Part shown: positions 24,692 through 30,262 of the stretch, in pieces
Layout: each line of letters begins with the position of its first letter
Numbering within the stretch: the first letter of the stretch is position 1
Assembly (NCBI GenBank): GCA_002396085.1
Contig: DGWI01000054.1
Coordinates: forward strand, 1,193-31,454
Direction of reading: 5' to 3'
Source: Porphyromonadaceae bacterium UBA4262
GTDB lineage: Bacteria; Bacteroidota; Bacteroidia; Bacteroidales; Muribaculaceae
DNA: 30,262 bases
Notes under the pieces: model-generated
The model's input: the letters and a program-made list of their open reading frames with translations, nothing else
Database searches by the model: none
Told to the model about the DNA's origin: nothing
Program-made: the position numbers and the translations under genes

Positions 24692-24740
24692 CACCGCTTT
24701 TTAGCAAAACTACATTTAACAAACTAATTTAAAACGTATT

Positions 24741-25133
24741 ATGAACAAGTACGAAACCGTTTTCATTTTAACTCCCGTTTTGTCTGATGCTCAGATGAAG
24801 GAAGCGGTAGACAAGTTCAAGAAGGTGCTGACCGACAACGAGGCCACCATCGTGAACGAAGAGGAATGGGGCCTGCGCAAGTTGGCTTATCCCATCCAGA
24901 AAAAGACTACCGGATTTTACAACCTGTTCGAGTTTGATGCAGCCCCCAGCGTGGTTGCAAAACTTGAGACTGCTTTCCGCCGTGACGAGAAGGTGATTCG
25001 TTTCCTCACCTTCCGCCTTGACAAGTTTGCTGCAGAGTATGCCGAGAAGCGCCGCAACGTGCGCAAGGCTGCTGCCGAGAAAGCCGCCGAGGAACCCGCA
25101 ACTGAGGCTCCCGCAGAAGTTACTAACGAATAA
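24741..25133 (+). CDS. rpsF: 30S ribosomal protein S6
   Basis: Small-subunit platform protein that pairs with S18. It has 130 residues: an RRM-like S6 core of about 95 residues (MNKYETVFILTPVLSDAQMK, then EEWGLRKLAYPIQKKTTGFY and FRRDEKVIRFLTFRLDKFA) plus an Ala/Glu-rich acidic tail (KAAEEPATEAPAEVTNE), common in this phylum. It is first in the rpsF-rpsR-rplI operon, 20 bp ahead of rpsR. There is no ssb gene between, unlike in Firmicutes. Confidence 0.97.
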   Translation: MNKYETVFILTPVLSDAQMKEAVDKFKKVLTDNEATIVNEEEWGLRKLAYPIQKKTTGFYNLFEFDAAPSVVAKLETAFRRDEKVIRFLTFRLDKFAAEYAEKRRNVRKAAAEKAAEEPATEAPAEVTNE

Positions 25134-25153
25134 TTAAATGGAGGACAAAGACT

Positions 25154-25423
25154 ATGGCACAGACTCAAAGTGAAATCCGTTATCTGACTCCGCTGTCAGT
25201 CGACACGAAAAAGAAGAAATATTGCCGTTTCAAGAGAATGGGCATCAAGTATATCGACTACAAGGACCCCGAGTTTTTGAAGCGTTTCCTCAATGAGCAG
25301 GGCAAGATTCTGCCCCGTCGCATCACTGGTACCTCGCTGAAGTTCCAGCGCCGTGTTGCCAAGGCCGTCAAGCGTGCGCGTCACCTGGCCTTGCTGCCCT
25401 ATGTGACTGACTTGATGAAGTAA
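25154..25423 (+). CDS. rpsR: 30S ribosomal protein S18
   Basis: Binds 16S rRNA with S6. It has 89 residues, typical length. The core includes YCRFKRMGIKYIDYKDPEFL and GKILPRRITGTSLKFQRRVA, ending RARHLALLPYVTDLMK. One Cys is kept in the N-terminal part where zinc-binding paralogs carry four, so this is the zinc-independent form. It sits between rpsF and rplI with short gaps. Confidence 0.97.
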   Translation: MAQTQSEIRYLTPLSVDTKKKKYCRFKRMGIKYIDYKDPEFLKRFLNEQGKILPRRITGTSLKFQRRVAKAVKRARHLALLPYVTDLMK

Positions 25424-25454
25424 TAACCATTTTTAACAGGAGATATAGTAAGAT

Positions 25455-25955
25455 ATGAAGATTATATTGAAAGAAGACGTTGCCAACCTTGGATACAAGG
25501 ACGACGTTGTTGAGGTGAAAAATGGTTATGGCCGTAACTACCTCATTCCCACTGGCAAGGCTACATTGGCTACTCCTTCGGCTCTGAAGGTGCTGGCCGA
25601 GAACCTGCGTCAGCGTGCTCACAAGATTGCCAAGATCAAGGCTGATGCTGAAGGCGTTGCTGCCACTCTGGCCAATGTGAAACTGACGATCCCTGCAAAG
25701 GTTAGCGAGACTGGTACTATCTTTGGTTCGGTGAGCAACATCCAGATTGCTGAGGCTCTTGAGCAACTGGGTCACAACATCGATCGCAAGATCATCAATG
25801 TTGCTCCCATCAAGCAGGTTGGTTCTTACGTTGCAACTGTGCGTCTGCACAAGGAGGTTGCTGTTGAGATTCCTGTCGAGGTAGTTGCCGAGAACGCTCC
25901 CGTTCAGGAGGAGGCTGCTCCTGCCGAAGCAACTGAGGCCCCTGCTGCTGAGTAA
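25455..25955 (+). CDS. rplI: 50S ribosomal protein L9
   Basis: Large-subunit protein at the base of the L1 stalk, with two domains joined by a long helix. The N-terminal domain shows the L9 signature KNGYGRNYLIPTGKATLAT. The linker helix follows (about 42-75) and the C-terminal domain spans about 77-148 (KVSETGTIFGSVSNIQIAEA). An Ala/Glu/Pro tail of about 18 residues (QEEAAPAEATEAPAAE) extends it to 166, echoing the S6 tail in the same operon. A terminator begins 32 bp after the stop. Confidence 0.97.
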   Translation: MKIILKEDVANLGYKDDVVEVKNGYGRNYLIPTGKATLATPSALKVLAENLRQRAHKIAKIKADAEGVAATLANVKLTIPAKVSETGTIFGSVSNIQIAEALEQLGHNIDRKIINVAPIKQVGSYVATVRLHKEVAVEIPVEVVAENAPVQEEAAPAEATEAPAAE

Positions 25956-25986
25956 GCAAAAGCATAAACTTTTCATAAGAGATTTT

Positions 25987-26028
25987 GAAGCATCAAGACA
26001 TTGTATTGTCTTGGTGCTTCTTTTTTTT
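25987..26028 (+). terminator. Rho-independent terminator after rplI
   Basis: A 14-bp stem (25987-26000 with 26007-26020, one G-T pair) encloses a 6-nt loop and is followed by eight T (26021-26028). The end of the T-run doubles as the -33 box of the next promoter. Confidence 0.95.
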
Positions 26029-26056
26029 GCAGTATTGGGAATTTTGATTATCTTTG
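26026..26056 (+). promoter_or_regulatory. Promoter for the Dabb-FprA-rubredoxin genes
   Basis: TTTG (26026-26029), a 19-bp spacer, then TATCTTTG (26049-26056): an exact consensus match. The TTT of the -33 box is the last part of the upstream terminator T-tract. The leader is about 51 nt. Confidence 0.85.
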
Positions 26057-26113
26057 CACAAAATTCCTACACACAACAGGATTAACAATAACTGCAAACT
26101 ACGAACTAGAGAA

Positions 26114-26407
26114 ATGGTCAAACATATCGTATCGTTTCAACTAACGGGCACCGCCGAAGAACGCCTCAGAGTGGCTCGCGATTTTAAGTCTGCACTTGAG
26201 GCTCTGCCGCGACAGATTGACGTGCTTCAAAGCATTGAGGTCGGTATCAACGAGAACCCCGCCGAACAATGGGATGTCGTGCTCACAGCCATCGTGCCCA
26301 CCATGGCCGATGTTGAGGTCTACGCTAAACATCCTGCCCATGTTGCGGCAGCAGCCCTGCTCGCCGGACACAATGCCAACCGTGCCTGCGTTGACTACAA
26401 TTTTTAG
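26114..26407 (+). CDS. Stress-responsive alpha/beta-barrel (Dabb) protein
   Basis: Small dimeric ferredoxin-fold protein of 97 residues. The ATG at 26114 (MVKHIVSFQLTGTAEERLRV) is used because the family starts at this MVKHIV-type strand; an upstream in-frame ATG at 26054 overlaps the -7 box. The family motif is the first strand with a conserved His (H4), then YAKHPAHVAAA near the end, matching the usual HPxH region. Characterised members vary (heat-stable proteins, cyclases), so no reaction is assigned. It lies 50 bp ahead of the flavodiiron gene with no clear promoter between, so it is probably co-transcribed. Confidence 0.88.
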   Translation: MVKHIVSFQLTGTAEERLRVARDFKSALEALPRQIDVLQSIEVGINENPAEQWDVVLTAIVPTMADVEVYAKHPAHVAAAALLAGHNANRACVDYNF

Positions 26408-26457
26408 TTTTTAGAAATATTACCAATAATATAAACCTAGAATTTCACAAGTATAAA

Positions 26458-27645
26458 ATGGGAAAAAAGATCACAGACCGAGTTACATGGGTCGGCAAAA
26501 TCGATTGGGAACTTACCTCGTTTCACGGTGATGAACTCTCGACCGATCGTGGCTCCAGTTACAACAGTTACCTCATCCGCGACGAGAAGGTCGCTCTCAT
26601 CGACACCGTGTGGCGCCCCTACGACCGTGAGTTTGTCGAGCGACTCAAGCAAGAGATTGACCTCAAAGACATCGACTACATCATCATGCAGCACAACGAG
26701 GTGGACCATAGTGGCGCTCTGGTTGAATTGATGCGTGAGATTCCTGACACACCCATCTATTGCACAGCCAAAGGCGAGGCCATCATCCGCGGACACTACC
26801 ACCAAGACTGGAACTTTGTCCGTGTCAAGACTGGTGACACACTATCTTTGGGACAGACAACACTCACATTTATCGAGGCAGCCATGCTGCATTGGCCAGA
26901 CACGATGTTCACCTACATGAGTGGCGAAAACATCCTGTTCAGCAACGATGGCTTCGGTCAGCACTATGCCACCGAGTCACTCTACAACGACCGTGTGTGC
27001 ATGGCCGAGGTGATGCAAGAGGCACTTAAATACTATGTCAATATCCTGAATCCGTTCAGCCCCATGGTCATGCGCAAAGTCAAGGAAATTGTGGGCATGA
27101 ACTTGCCCATCAACCTCATCTGCCCTAGCCACGGCGTGATTTGGCGCGAGAACCCCACCCAGATTGTCGAGAAATACCTGCAATGGGCCGATGCATATCA
27201 AGAGGACCAAGTGACCATCGTCTATGACACCATGTGGCAGTCAACACGACAGATGGCCCAAGCTATTGCAGCAGGCATCCAGAAAGCATCACCCGAAACA
27301 ACAGTCAAACTGATGAACGCATCGGTTGACGACAAGAACGACATCCTCACCGAGATGTTCCGCTCCAAGGTTGTGCTGATGGGTTCGCCCACCATCAACA
27401 ACGGCTACTCATACGCCATCGCAGGACTGCTTGAGATGGCTCGTGGCCTAAAGTTCAAGAAGAAGAAAGCCGCAGCTTTTGGCTCCTATGGCTGGAGTGG
27501 CGAGGCTGCCAAGATGATCACCGAACACCTGCAGCAAGCAGGCTTTGAGATAATGAACGAAGGCATGCGTCAGCCTTGGGTCCCCGACACCGATGCCCTC
27601 GCCGCTTGCCAGCAGTGGGGAGCCGAATTAATGCAAAATGCTTAA
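26458..27645 (+). CDS. FprA-type flavodiiron protein (O2/NO reductase)
   Basis: Soluble A-type flavoprotein reducing O2 to water and/or NO to N2O, protecting anaerobes. The 395 residues match the two-domain minimal form. The beta-lactamase-like diiron domain (about 1-245) keeps all ligands: H79, E81, D83 (MQHNEVDHSG), H145 (MLHWPD), D164 (FSNDGFG) and H225 (CPSHGVIW), plus H84, so the site looks active. The flavodoxin domain (about 250-395) has the FMN phosphate loop YDTMWQSTRQMA, then GSPTINNGYS and FGSYGWSGEA. The rubredoxin gene 44 bp downstream is the expected electron donor. Confidence 0.95.
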   Translation: MGKKITDRVTWVGKIDWELTSFHGDELSTDRGSSYNSYLIRDEKVALIDTVWRPYDREFVERLKQEIDLKDIDYIIMQHNEVDHSGALVELMREIPDTPIYCTAKGEAIIRGHYHQDWNFVRVKTGDTLSLGQTTLTFIEAAMLHWPDTMFTYMSGENILFSNDGFGQHYATESLYNDRVCMAEVMQEALKYYVNILNPFSPMVMRKVKEIVGMNLPINLICPSHGVIWRENPTQIVEKYLQWADAYQEDQVTIVYDTMWQSTRQMAQAIAAGIQKASPETTVKLMNASVDDKNDILTEMFRSKVVLMGSPTINNGYSYAIAGLLEMARGLKFKKKKAAAFGSYGWSGEAAKMITEHLQQAGFEIMNEGMRQPWVPDTDALAACQQWGAELMQNA

Positions 27646-27689
27646 TGCGCAATTATTAATTCTTTATTATTAATTAAAACTATATTCTC

Positions 27690-27854
27690 ATGAAGAAGTA
27701 TGTATGCGACATCTGCGGTTACATCTATGATCCCGCAGTGGGCGATCCCGACAGCGGCATCGCCGCAGGTACCGCTTTCGAGGACATTCCCGATGACTGG
27801 ATGTGCCCCATGTGCGGCGTTGGAAAAGACGATTTTAGCCCCGTGGAGGAGTAA
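27690..27854 (+). CDS. Rubredoxin
   Basis: A 54-residue one-iron electron carrier. It starts MKKYVCDICGYIYDPAVGDP and has the two CxxC(G) iron knuckles C6/C9 and C39/C42, the aromatic residues Y4, Y11 and W37 of the core, and the acidic surface usual for docking to a flavodiiron protein or rubrerythrin. The length is exactly typical. The ATG at 27690 follows an AT-rich gap of 44 bp after the flavodiiron gene, with no -7 box, so the two are probably one transcript. It likely passes electrons from an NAD(P)H:rubredoxin reductase encoded elsewhere. Confidence 0.96.
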   Translation: MKKYVCDICGYIYDPAVGDPDSGIAAGTAFEDIPDDWMCPMCGVGKDDFSPVEE

Positions 27855-27875
27855 AATTGCTTGATTCTCACGAAA

Positions 27876-27921
27876 AAAGGTGGCAACTTTTGCTGAAGTT
27901 TCAGAAAAAGTTGCTACCTTT
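27876..27921. repeat. 46-bp near-perfect dyad: terminator or operator overlapping a -7 box
   Basis: The arms are symmetric about 27898/27899: 22 positions per arm, 20 Watson-Crick matches, one G-T pair (27882/27915) and one mismatch (27892/27905). AAAGGT on the left pairs with ACCTTT on the right, and GCAACTTTT with AAAAGTTGC. It begins 21 bp after the rubredoxin stop, so it could terminate that operon in either direction. Its right arm contains most of the next gene's -7 box (27915-27922), so it could also be a repressor site. Confidence 0.8.
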
Positions 27922-27922
27922 G
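27915..27922 (+). promoter_or_regulatory. Bacteroidota -7 box for the small barrel gene
   Basis: TACCTTTG matches TAnnTTTG. A TTTG at 27889-27892 gives a 22-bp spacer. The box is embedded in the right arm of the 46-bp dyad. The ATG is 29 nt further on. Confidence 0.6.
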
Positions 27923-27951
27923 CATTTAGTATTCACTAAAATTAAGGAATC

Positions 27952-28437
27952 ATGAAGAAAATATTTCTAGCATTATGTGTCGCTCTGCTTGCCATTAATG
28001 CAAGTGCACAGGCTTATCAAGGCCAAACAGCCATTGGAGCCAACCTGGTCTATGGTAGTTATACCGAAAGTTTAGGATTCGGTGTACGATTCCAGTATGT
28101 GCCGTTCGACCAGATTCGTGGCGTGGCCGAGTTTGACTACTTCTCGGGCCACAAGGGCAGAAACCTGTGCGACATTAATGTCAATGCCGAGTACTTGTTA
28201 CCTGTCAAGCACGACGTGCTATACCTCTATCCGATAGCCGGTTTCAACTACACCATGTCGTCGCACAAGGATGAATTTGGCGGCAAGACCGAGAGCAACC
28301 ATGTGGGTCTGAACCTGGGTGCTGGCATGGAGTATGAAATCAACGACCATTTTGCAGCATCGCTTGAGTATCGCCATACCATTATCCGCAAGGTTGACCA
28401 GGGCGTGTTTGCACTGGGTGTAAACTATAAATTCTAA
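27952..28437 (+). CDS. Small outer-membrane beta-barrel protein
   Basis: Predicted secreted barrel of 161 residues. The signal peptide MKKIFLALCVALLAINASAQ is cleaved after ASA. The mature part of about 141 residues shows alternating strands: QTAIGANLVYGSYTESLGFG, FGVRFQYVPFDQIRGVAEFD and HVGLNLGAGMEYEINDHFAA. It ends with VFALGVNYKF, an aromatic terminal residue of the kind read by the barrel-assembly machinery. This fits an 8-strand OmpX/OMP_b-brl-type barrel. The function is unknown. It is 9 bp ahead of yraN, so probably co-transcribed. Confidence 0.83.
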   Translation: MKKIFLALCVALLAINASAQAYQGQTAIGANLVYGSYTESLGFGVRFQYVPFDQIRGVAEFDYFSGHKGRNLCDINVNAEYLLPVKHDVLYLYPIAGFNYTMSSHKDEFGGKTESNHVGLNLGAGMEYEINDHFAASLEYRHTIIRKVDQGVFALGVNYKF

Positions 28438-28446
28438 ATCTCTGGC

Positions 28447-28827
28447 ATGGCACAACACAATCTGCTGGGAAAACTAGGCGAACAGGCAGCCCGCGACTAC
28501 CTCATTGCTCGCGGGTTGACTATTCGTGAACAGAACTGGCGGATGAATAGACTGGAGATTGACATCATTGCACATGATCCCAAGAGCAATGTGCTACATA
28601 TTGTCGAGGTCAAAACACGCTCAAGCAACGAGCACTACGACCCCATGAAGGCCATCACGAGAGCCAAAAGACGCCACATGGTGGCATCAGCCAATGGTTA
28701 TCTAAAATACTACCAACTCAAGTGCGGTATCGTCTACGATGTGATGATAGTAATTGGCCAGCCTGGGGCGTTCCAAATACAATACATCCCTCGCGCATTT
28801 CTACCCGAATTGCGCACTTATCGATAG
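28447..28827 (+). CDS. YraN/UPF0102 family endonuclease-fold protein
   Basis: Widespread small protein of 126 residues with a restriction-endonuclease-like fold and no settled role. Expected features are visible: LGKLGEQAARDYLIARGLTI at the start, then E37 and D39 (RLEIDIIAHD), E54 and K56 (IVEVKTRS), corresponding to the E-x-D and (D/E)-x-K nuclease residues. Family length is typical. The start is an ATG at 28447, 9 bp after the barrel gene. The possible nuclease residues are intact, but biochemical activity in this family remains uncertain. Confidence 0.9.
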   Translation: MAQHNLLGKLGEQAARDYLIARGLTIREQNWRMNRLEIDIIAHDPKSNVLHIVEVKTRSSNEHYDPMKAITRAKRRHMVASANGYLKYYQLKCGIVYDVMIVIGQPGAFQIQYIPRAFLPELRTYR

Positions 28828-28854
28828 AATTTTGTTAATTTTTGCAACAAACGC

Positions 28855-28884
28855 TTGCTGTTTGATTGCAATTCACTACTTTTG
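28855..28884 (+). promoter_or_regulatory. Promoter of pgk
   Basis: TTG (28855-28857), a 19-bp spacer, then TACTTTTG (28877-28884), close to consensus. The leader to the ATG at 28929 is about 38 nt. Confidence 0.72.
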
Positions 28885-28928
28885 CGTTTCTGAATTGTTC
28901 AAACGCTTAAATTTTTTTAGACAAAACA

Positions 28929-30179
28929 ATGGCAAACATTAATGACTTTAACTTTGCAGGGTTGAAAGCCCTGGTACGAGTGGACTTCAATGTTCCTCTG
29001 GACGAGAAAGGTAATATCACCGATGATACCCGTATACGTGGCGCCGTTCCCACACTGAAGAAAATTATCAAGGACGGGGGTAGCCTCATCCTCATGTCGC
29101 ACATGGGCAAACCCAAGGGAAAAATAAACCCCAAGTTGTCGCTGGGTCAAATAGCAAACGCAGTGGCTTCGGCACTGGCACGTCCTGTCAAGTTTGCTCC
29201 CGACTGCGCCAAGGCACAGAAGGCTGCTGCCGACCTGCAGCCCGGCGAGGTGTTGCTGCTTGAGAACCTGCGTTTCTATCCTGAGGAGGAAGGAAAACCT
29301 GTGGGCATCGACAAGACAGACCCAATCTATGACGAGGCAAAGAAGCGCATGAAAGAGAGCCAGGCTGAGTTTGCCAAGACGCTCGCCGACTATGCCGACG
29401 TGTATGTCAACGATGCATTTGGCACCGCACACCGCCGCCATGCATCGACGGCAGTCGTGGCCGACTACTTCGATGACGACCACAAGATGCTTGGCTATCT
29501 CATGGAAAAAGAGGTCGAGGCCATTGACAACGTGCTCAAGAATGCCCAGCATCCCTTCACCGCCATCATCGGTGGCAGCAAGGTATCATCTAAACTTGCC
29601 GTAATCAAGAACCTGCTTGACAAGGTTGACAACCTCATCATCGGCGGTGGTATGGGCTTCACCTTCATCAAGGCACAGGGTGGCCACATCGGCAACTCGC
29701 TGCACGAGGATGAACTCATGCCCGAGGCACTTGCCGTGATGGAGGCAGCCAAGGAGAAAGGCGTGAAACTGAGCCTGTCGGTCGAGACTGTGTGCGCCAA
29801 CGAGTTCAGCAACGACGCCGAGCGCCAGACGGTCGACATCTTCAACATCCCCGATGGATGGGAGGGCATGGATGCCGGTCAGCGTTCGCTCGACATCTGG
29901 AAGGAAATCATCCTGTCGAGCAAGACCATCTTGTGGAACGGCCCCGTGGGTGTGTTTGAGTTTGAGAACTTCGCTCATGGCACTGGCGAGATTGCTAAAT
30001 TTGTTGCAGAGGCAACCAAGAACGGAGCCTACTCGCTGGTAGGCGGTGGCGACTCGGTGGCAGCCGTCAATAAGTTCGGTCTGGCCGACCAGGTGTCGTA
30101 CGTCTCGACCGGCGGCGGTGCCATGCTTGAGGCCATCGAGGGCAAGATCCTCCCCGGCGTGGCCGCCATCAAGCACTAA
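28929..30179 (+). CDS. pgk: Phosphoglycerate kinase
   Basis: Glycolytic enzyme moving phosphate from 1,3-bisphosphoglycerate to ADP. The 416 residues match the family. The N-terminal substrate domain shows ALVRVDFNVPLD (14-25), MSHMGKPKG (56-64) and LLLENLRFYPEEEGK. The VNDAFGTAHRRHAST motif follows. The C-terminal nucleotide domain has IIGGSKVSSKLAVI, IIGGGMGFTF, ILWNGPVGVFE and the closing SLVGGGDSVAAVNKFG, VSTGGGAMLEAIEG. It has its own promoter. The 3' side runs into a probable IS end after 37 bp, with no clear terminator. Confidence 0.98.
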   Translation: MANINDFNFAGLKALVRVDFNVPLDEKGNITDDTRIRGAVPTLKKIIKDGGSLILMSHMGKPKGKINPKLSLGQIANAVASALARPVKFAPDCAKAQKAAADLQPGEVLLLENLRFYPEEEGKPVGIDKTDPIYDEAKKRMKESQAEFAKTLADYADVYVNDAFGTAHRRHASTAVVADYFDDDHKMLGYLMEKEVEAIDNVLKNAQHPFTAIIGGSKVSSKLAVIKNLLDKVDNLIIGGGMGFTFIKAQGGHIGNSLHEDELMPEALAVMEAAKEKGVKLSLSVETVCANEFSNDAERQTVDIFNIPDGWEGMDAGQRSLDIWKEIILSSKTILWNGPVGVFEFENFAHGTGEIAKFVAEATKNGAYSLVGGGDSVAAVNKFGLADQVSYVSTGGGAMLEAIEGKILPGVAAIKH

Positions 30180-30216
30180 GCCAATTATCTAAAATATAGA
30201 AAACCCGCACTGGCAA

Positions 30217-30262
30217 TGAAGTGACCCCAAATAGTTAGACGGGTTAAATATTATTGTCTAAG
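30217..30262. mobile_element. Possible end of an IS3-family element, cut by the window edge
   Basis: TGAAGTGACCCCAAATAGTT followed by AGAC is the kind of terminal sequence I associate with IS3 (IS150-group) elements in Bacteroidota. Just inside, TTAGAC (30235-30240) and GTCTAA (30256-30261) form an inverted repeat, also seen in such ends. Only about 46 bp are visible and no transposase codons can be read. It starts about 37 bp after the pgk stop. Confidence 0.4.

Noticed and set aside
24687..24708. Possible S6:S18-binding leader motif upstream of rpsF
   Set aside because: The leader contains CCGC, but the pairing TTTTGC/GCAAAA uses bases of the -7 box, so it would not be in the transcript.
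28831..28851. TTTGTT/AACAAA hairpin after yraN as a terminator
   Set aside because: Only six A/T-rich pairs, a 9-nt loop and no T-tract; too weak to call.
1..30262. CRISPR array, tRNA, rRNA or prophage genes
   Set aside because: No regularly spaced repeats, no tRNA- or rRNA-like sequence and no phage-type genes were seen. A tRNAscan/Infernal run would be the decisive test.

Overview
The window reads as a stretch of core chromosome from a Bacteroidales bacterium. GC is moderate (roughly 50% in coding DNA, by eye). The evidence is Bacteroidota-type promoters (TTTG about 19 bp upstream of TAnnTTTG), almost no Shine-Dalgarno sequences, and marker families such as DUF4290, DUF5063, PorT-like barrels, a LysM-plus-periplasmic-binding fusion and a FprA/rubredoxin pair. 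Prevotellaceae or Muribaculaceae would fit the GC, but I cannot settle the family from sequence alone.

Layout, left to right. 1-1550: the 3' two-thirds of methylmalonyl-CoA mutase large subunit, closed by a strong terminator. 1711-3894: DNA primase. 4023-7479: a probable envelope operon (LysM/periplasmic-binding fusion, PorT-like barrel, DUF3298 lipoprotein). 7521-9068: DNA polymerase III delta, divergent from a stand-alone HsdR-N-like nuclease, with interleaved promoters. 9078-10103: an AT-rich orphan lipoprotein with a TonB-C-like end. 10259-14331 (minus strand): tsaB, DUF4290, rimM, an OmpA-domain protein and proS, all pointing the same way. 14519-17158: yicC, gmk, nadD and DUF5063 with overlapping ends. 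17180-23400: M18 aminopeptidase, phospho-sugar mutase and two paralogous MFS transporters. 23565-24251: a glycine-zipper OmpA lipoprotein. 24337-24518: a MITE-like palindromic element. 24741-25955: rpsF-rpsR-rplI. 26114-27854: a Dabb protein, a flavodiiron protein and a 54-residue rubredoxin, likely an O2/NO detoxification unit. 27952-30179: small barrel protein, YraN and phosphoglycerate kinase. The last ~45 bases look like the end of an IS3-like element.

Most genes are housekeeping (replication, translation, tRNA modification, NAD and nucleotide synthesis, glycolysis). I see no CRISPR array, rRNA, tRNA, prophage or defence island, and no clearly new multi-gene system. The parts most worth a second look are regulatory and architectural: the symmetric interleaved holA/nuclease promoters, a terminator whose T-tract supplies the next promoter's -33 box, a 46-bp dyad over the promoter downstream of rubredoxin, the MITE-like element, a 16-base repeat exactly shared by two intergenic regions, an MFS paralog with two extra membrane helices, and the absence of murA between DUF4290 and rimM.

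The only gene-free stretch over 300 bases is 24252-24740. It holds a terminator, the MITE-like element, about 140 bp of AT-rich DNA (24519-24661) in which I see nothing, and the rpsF promoter.
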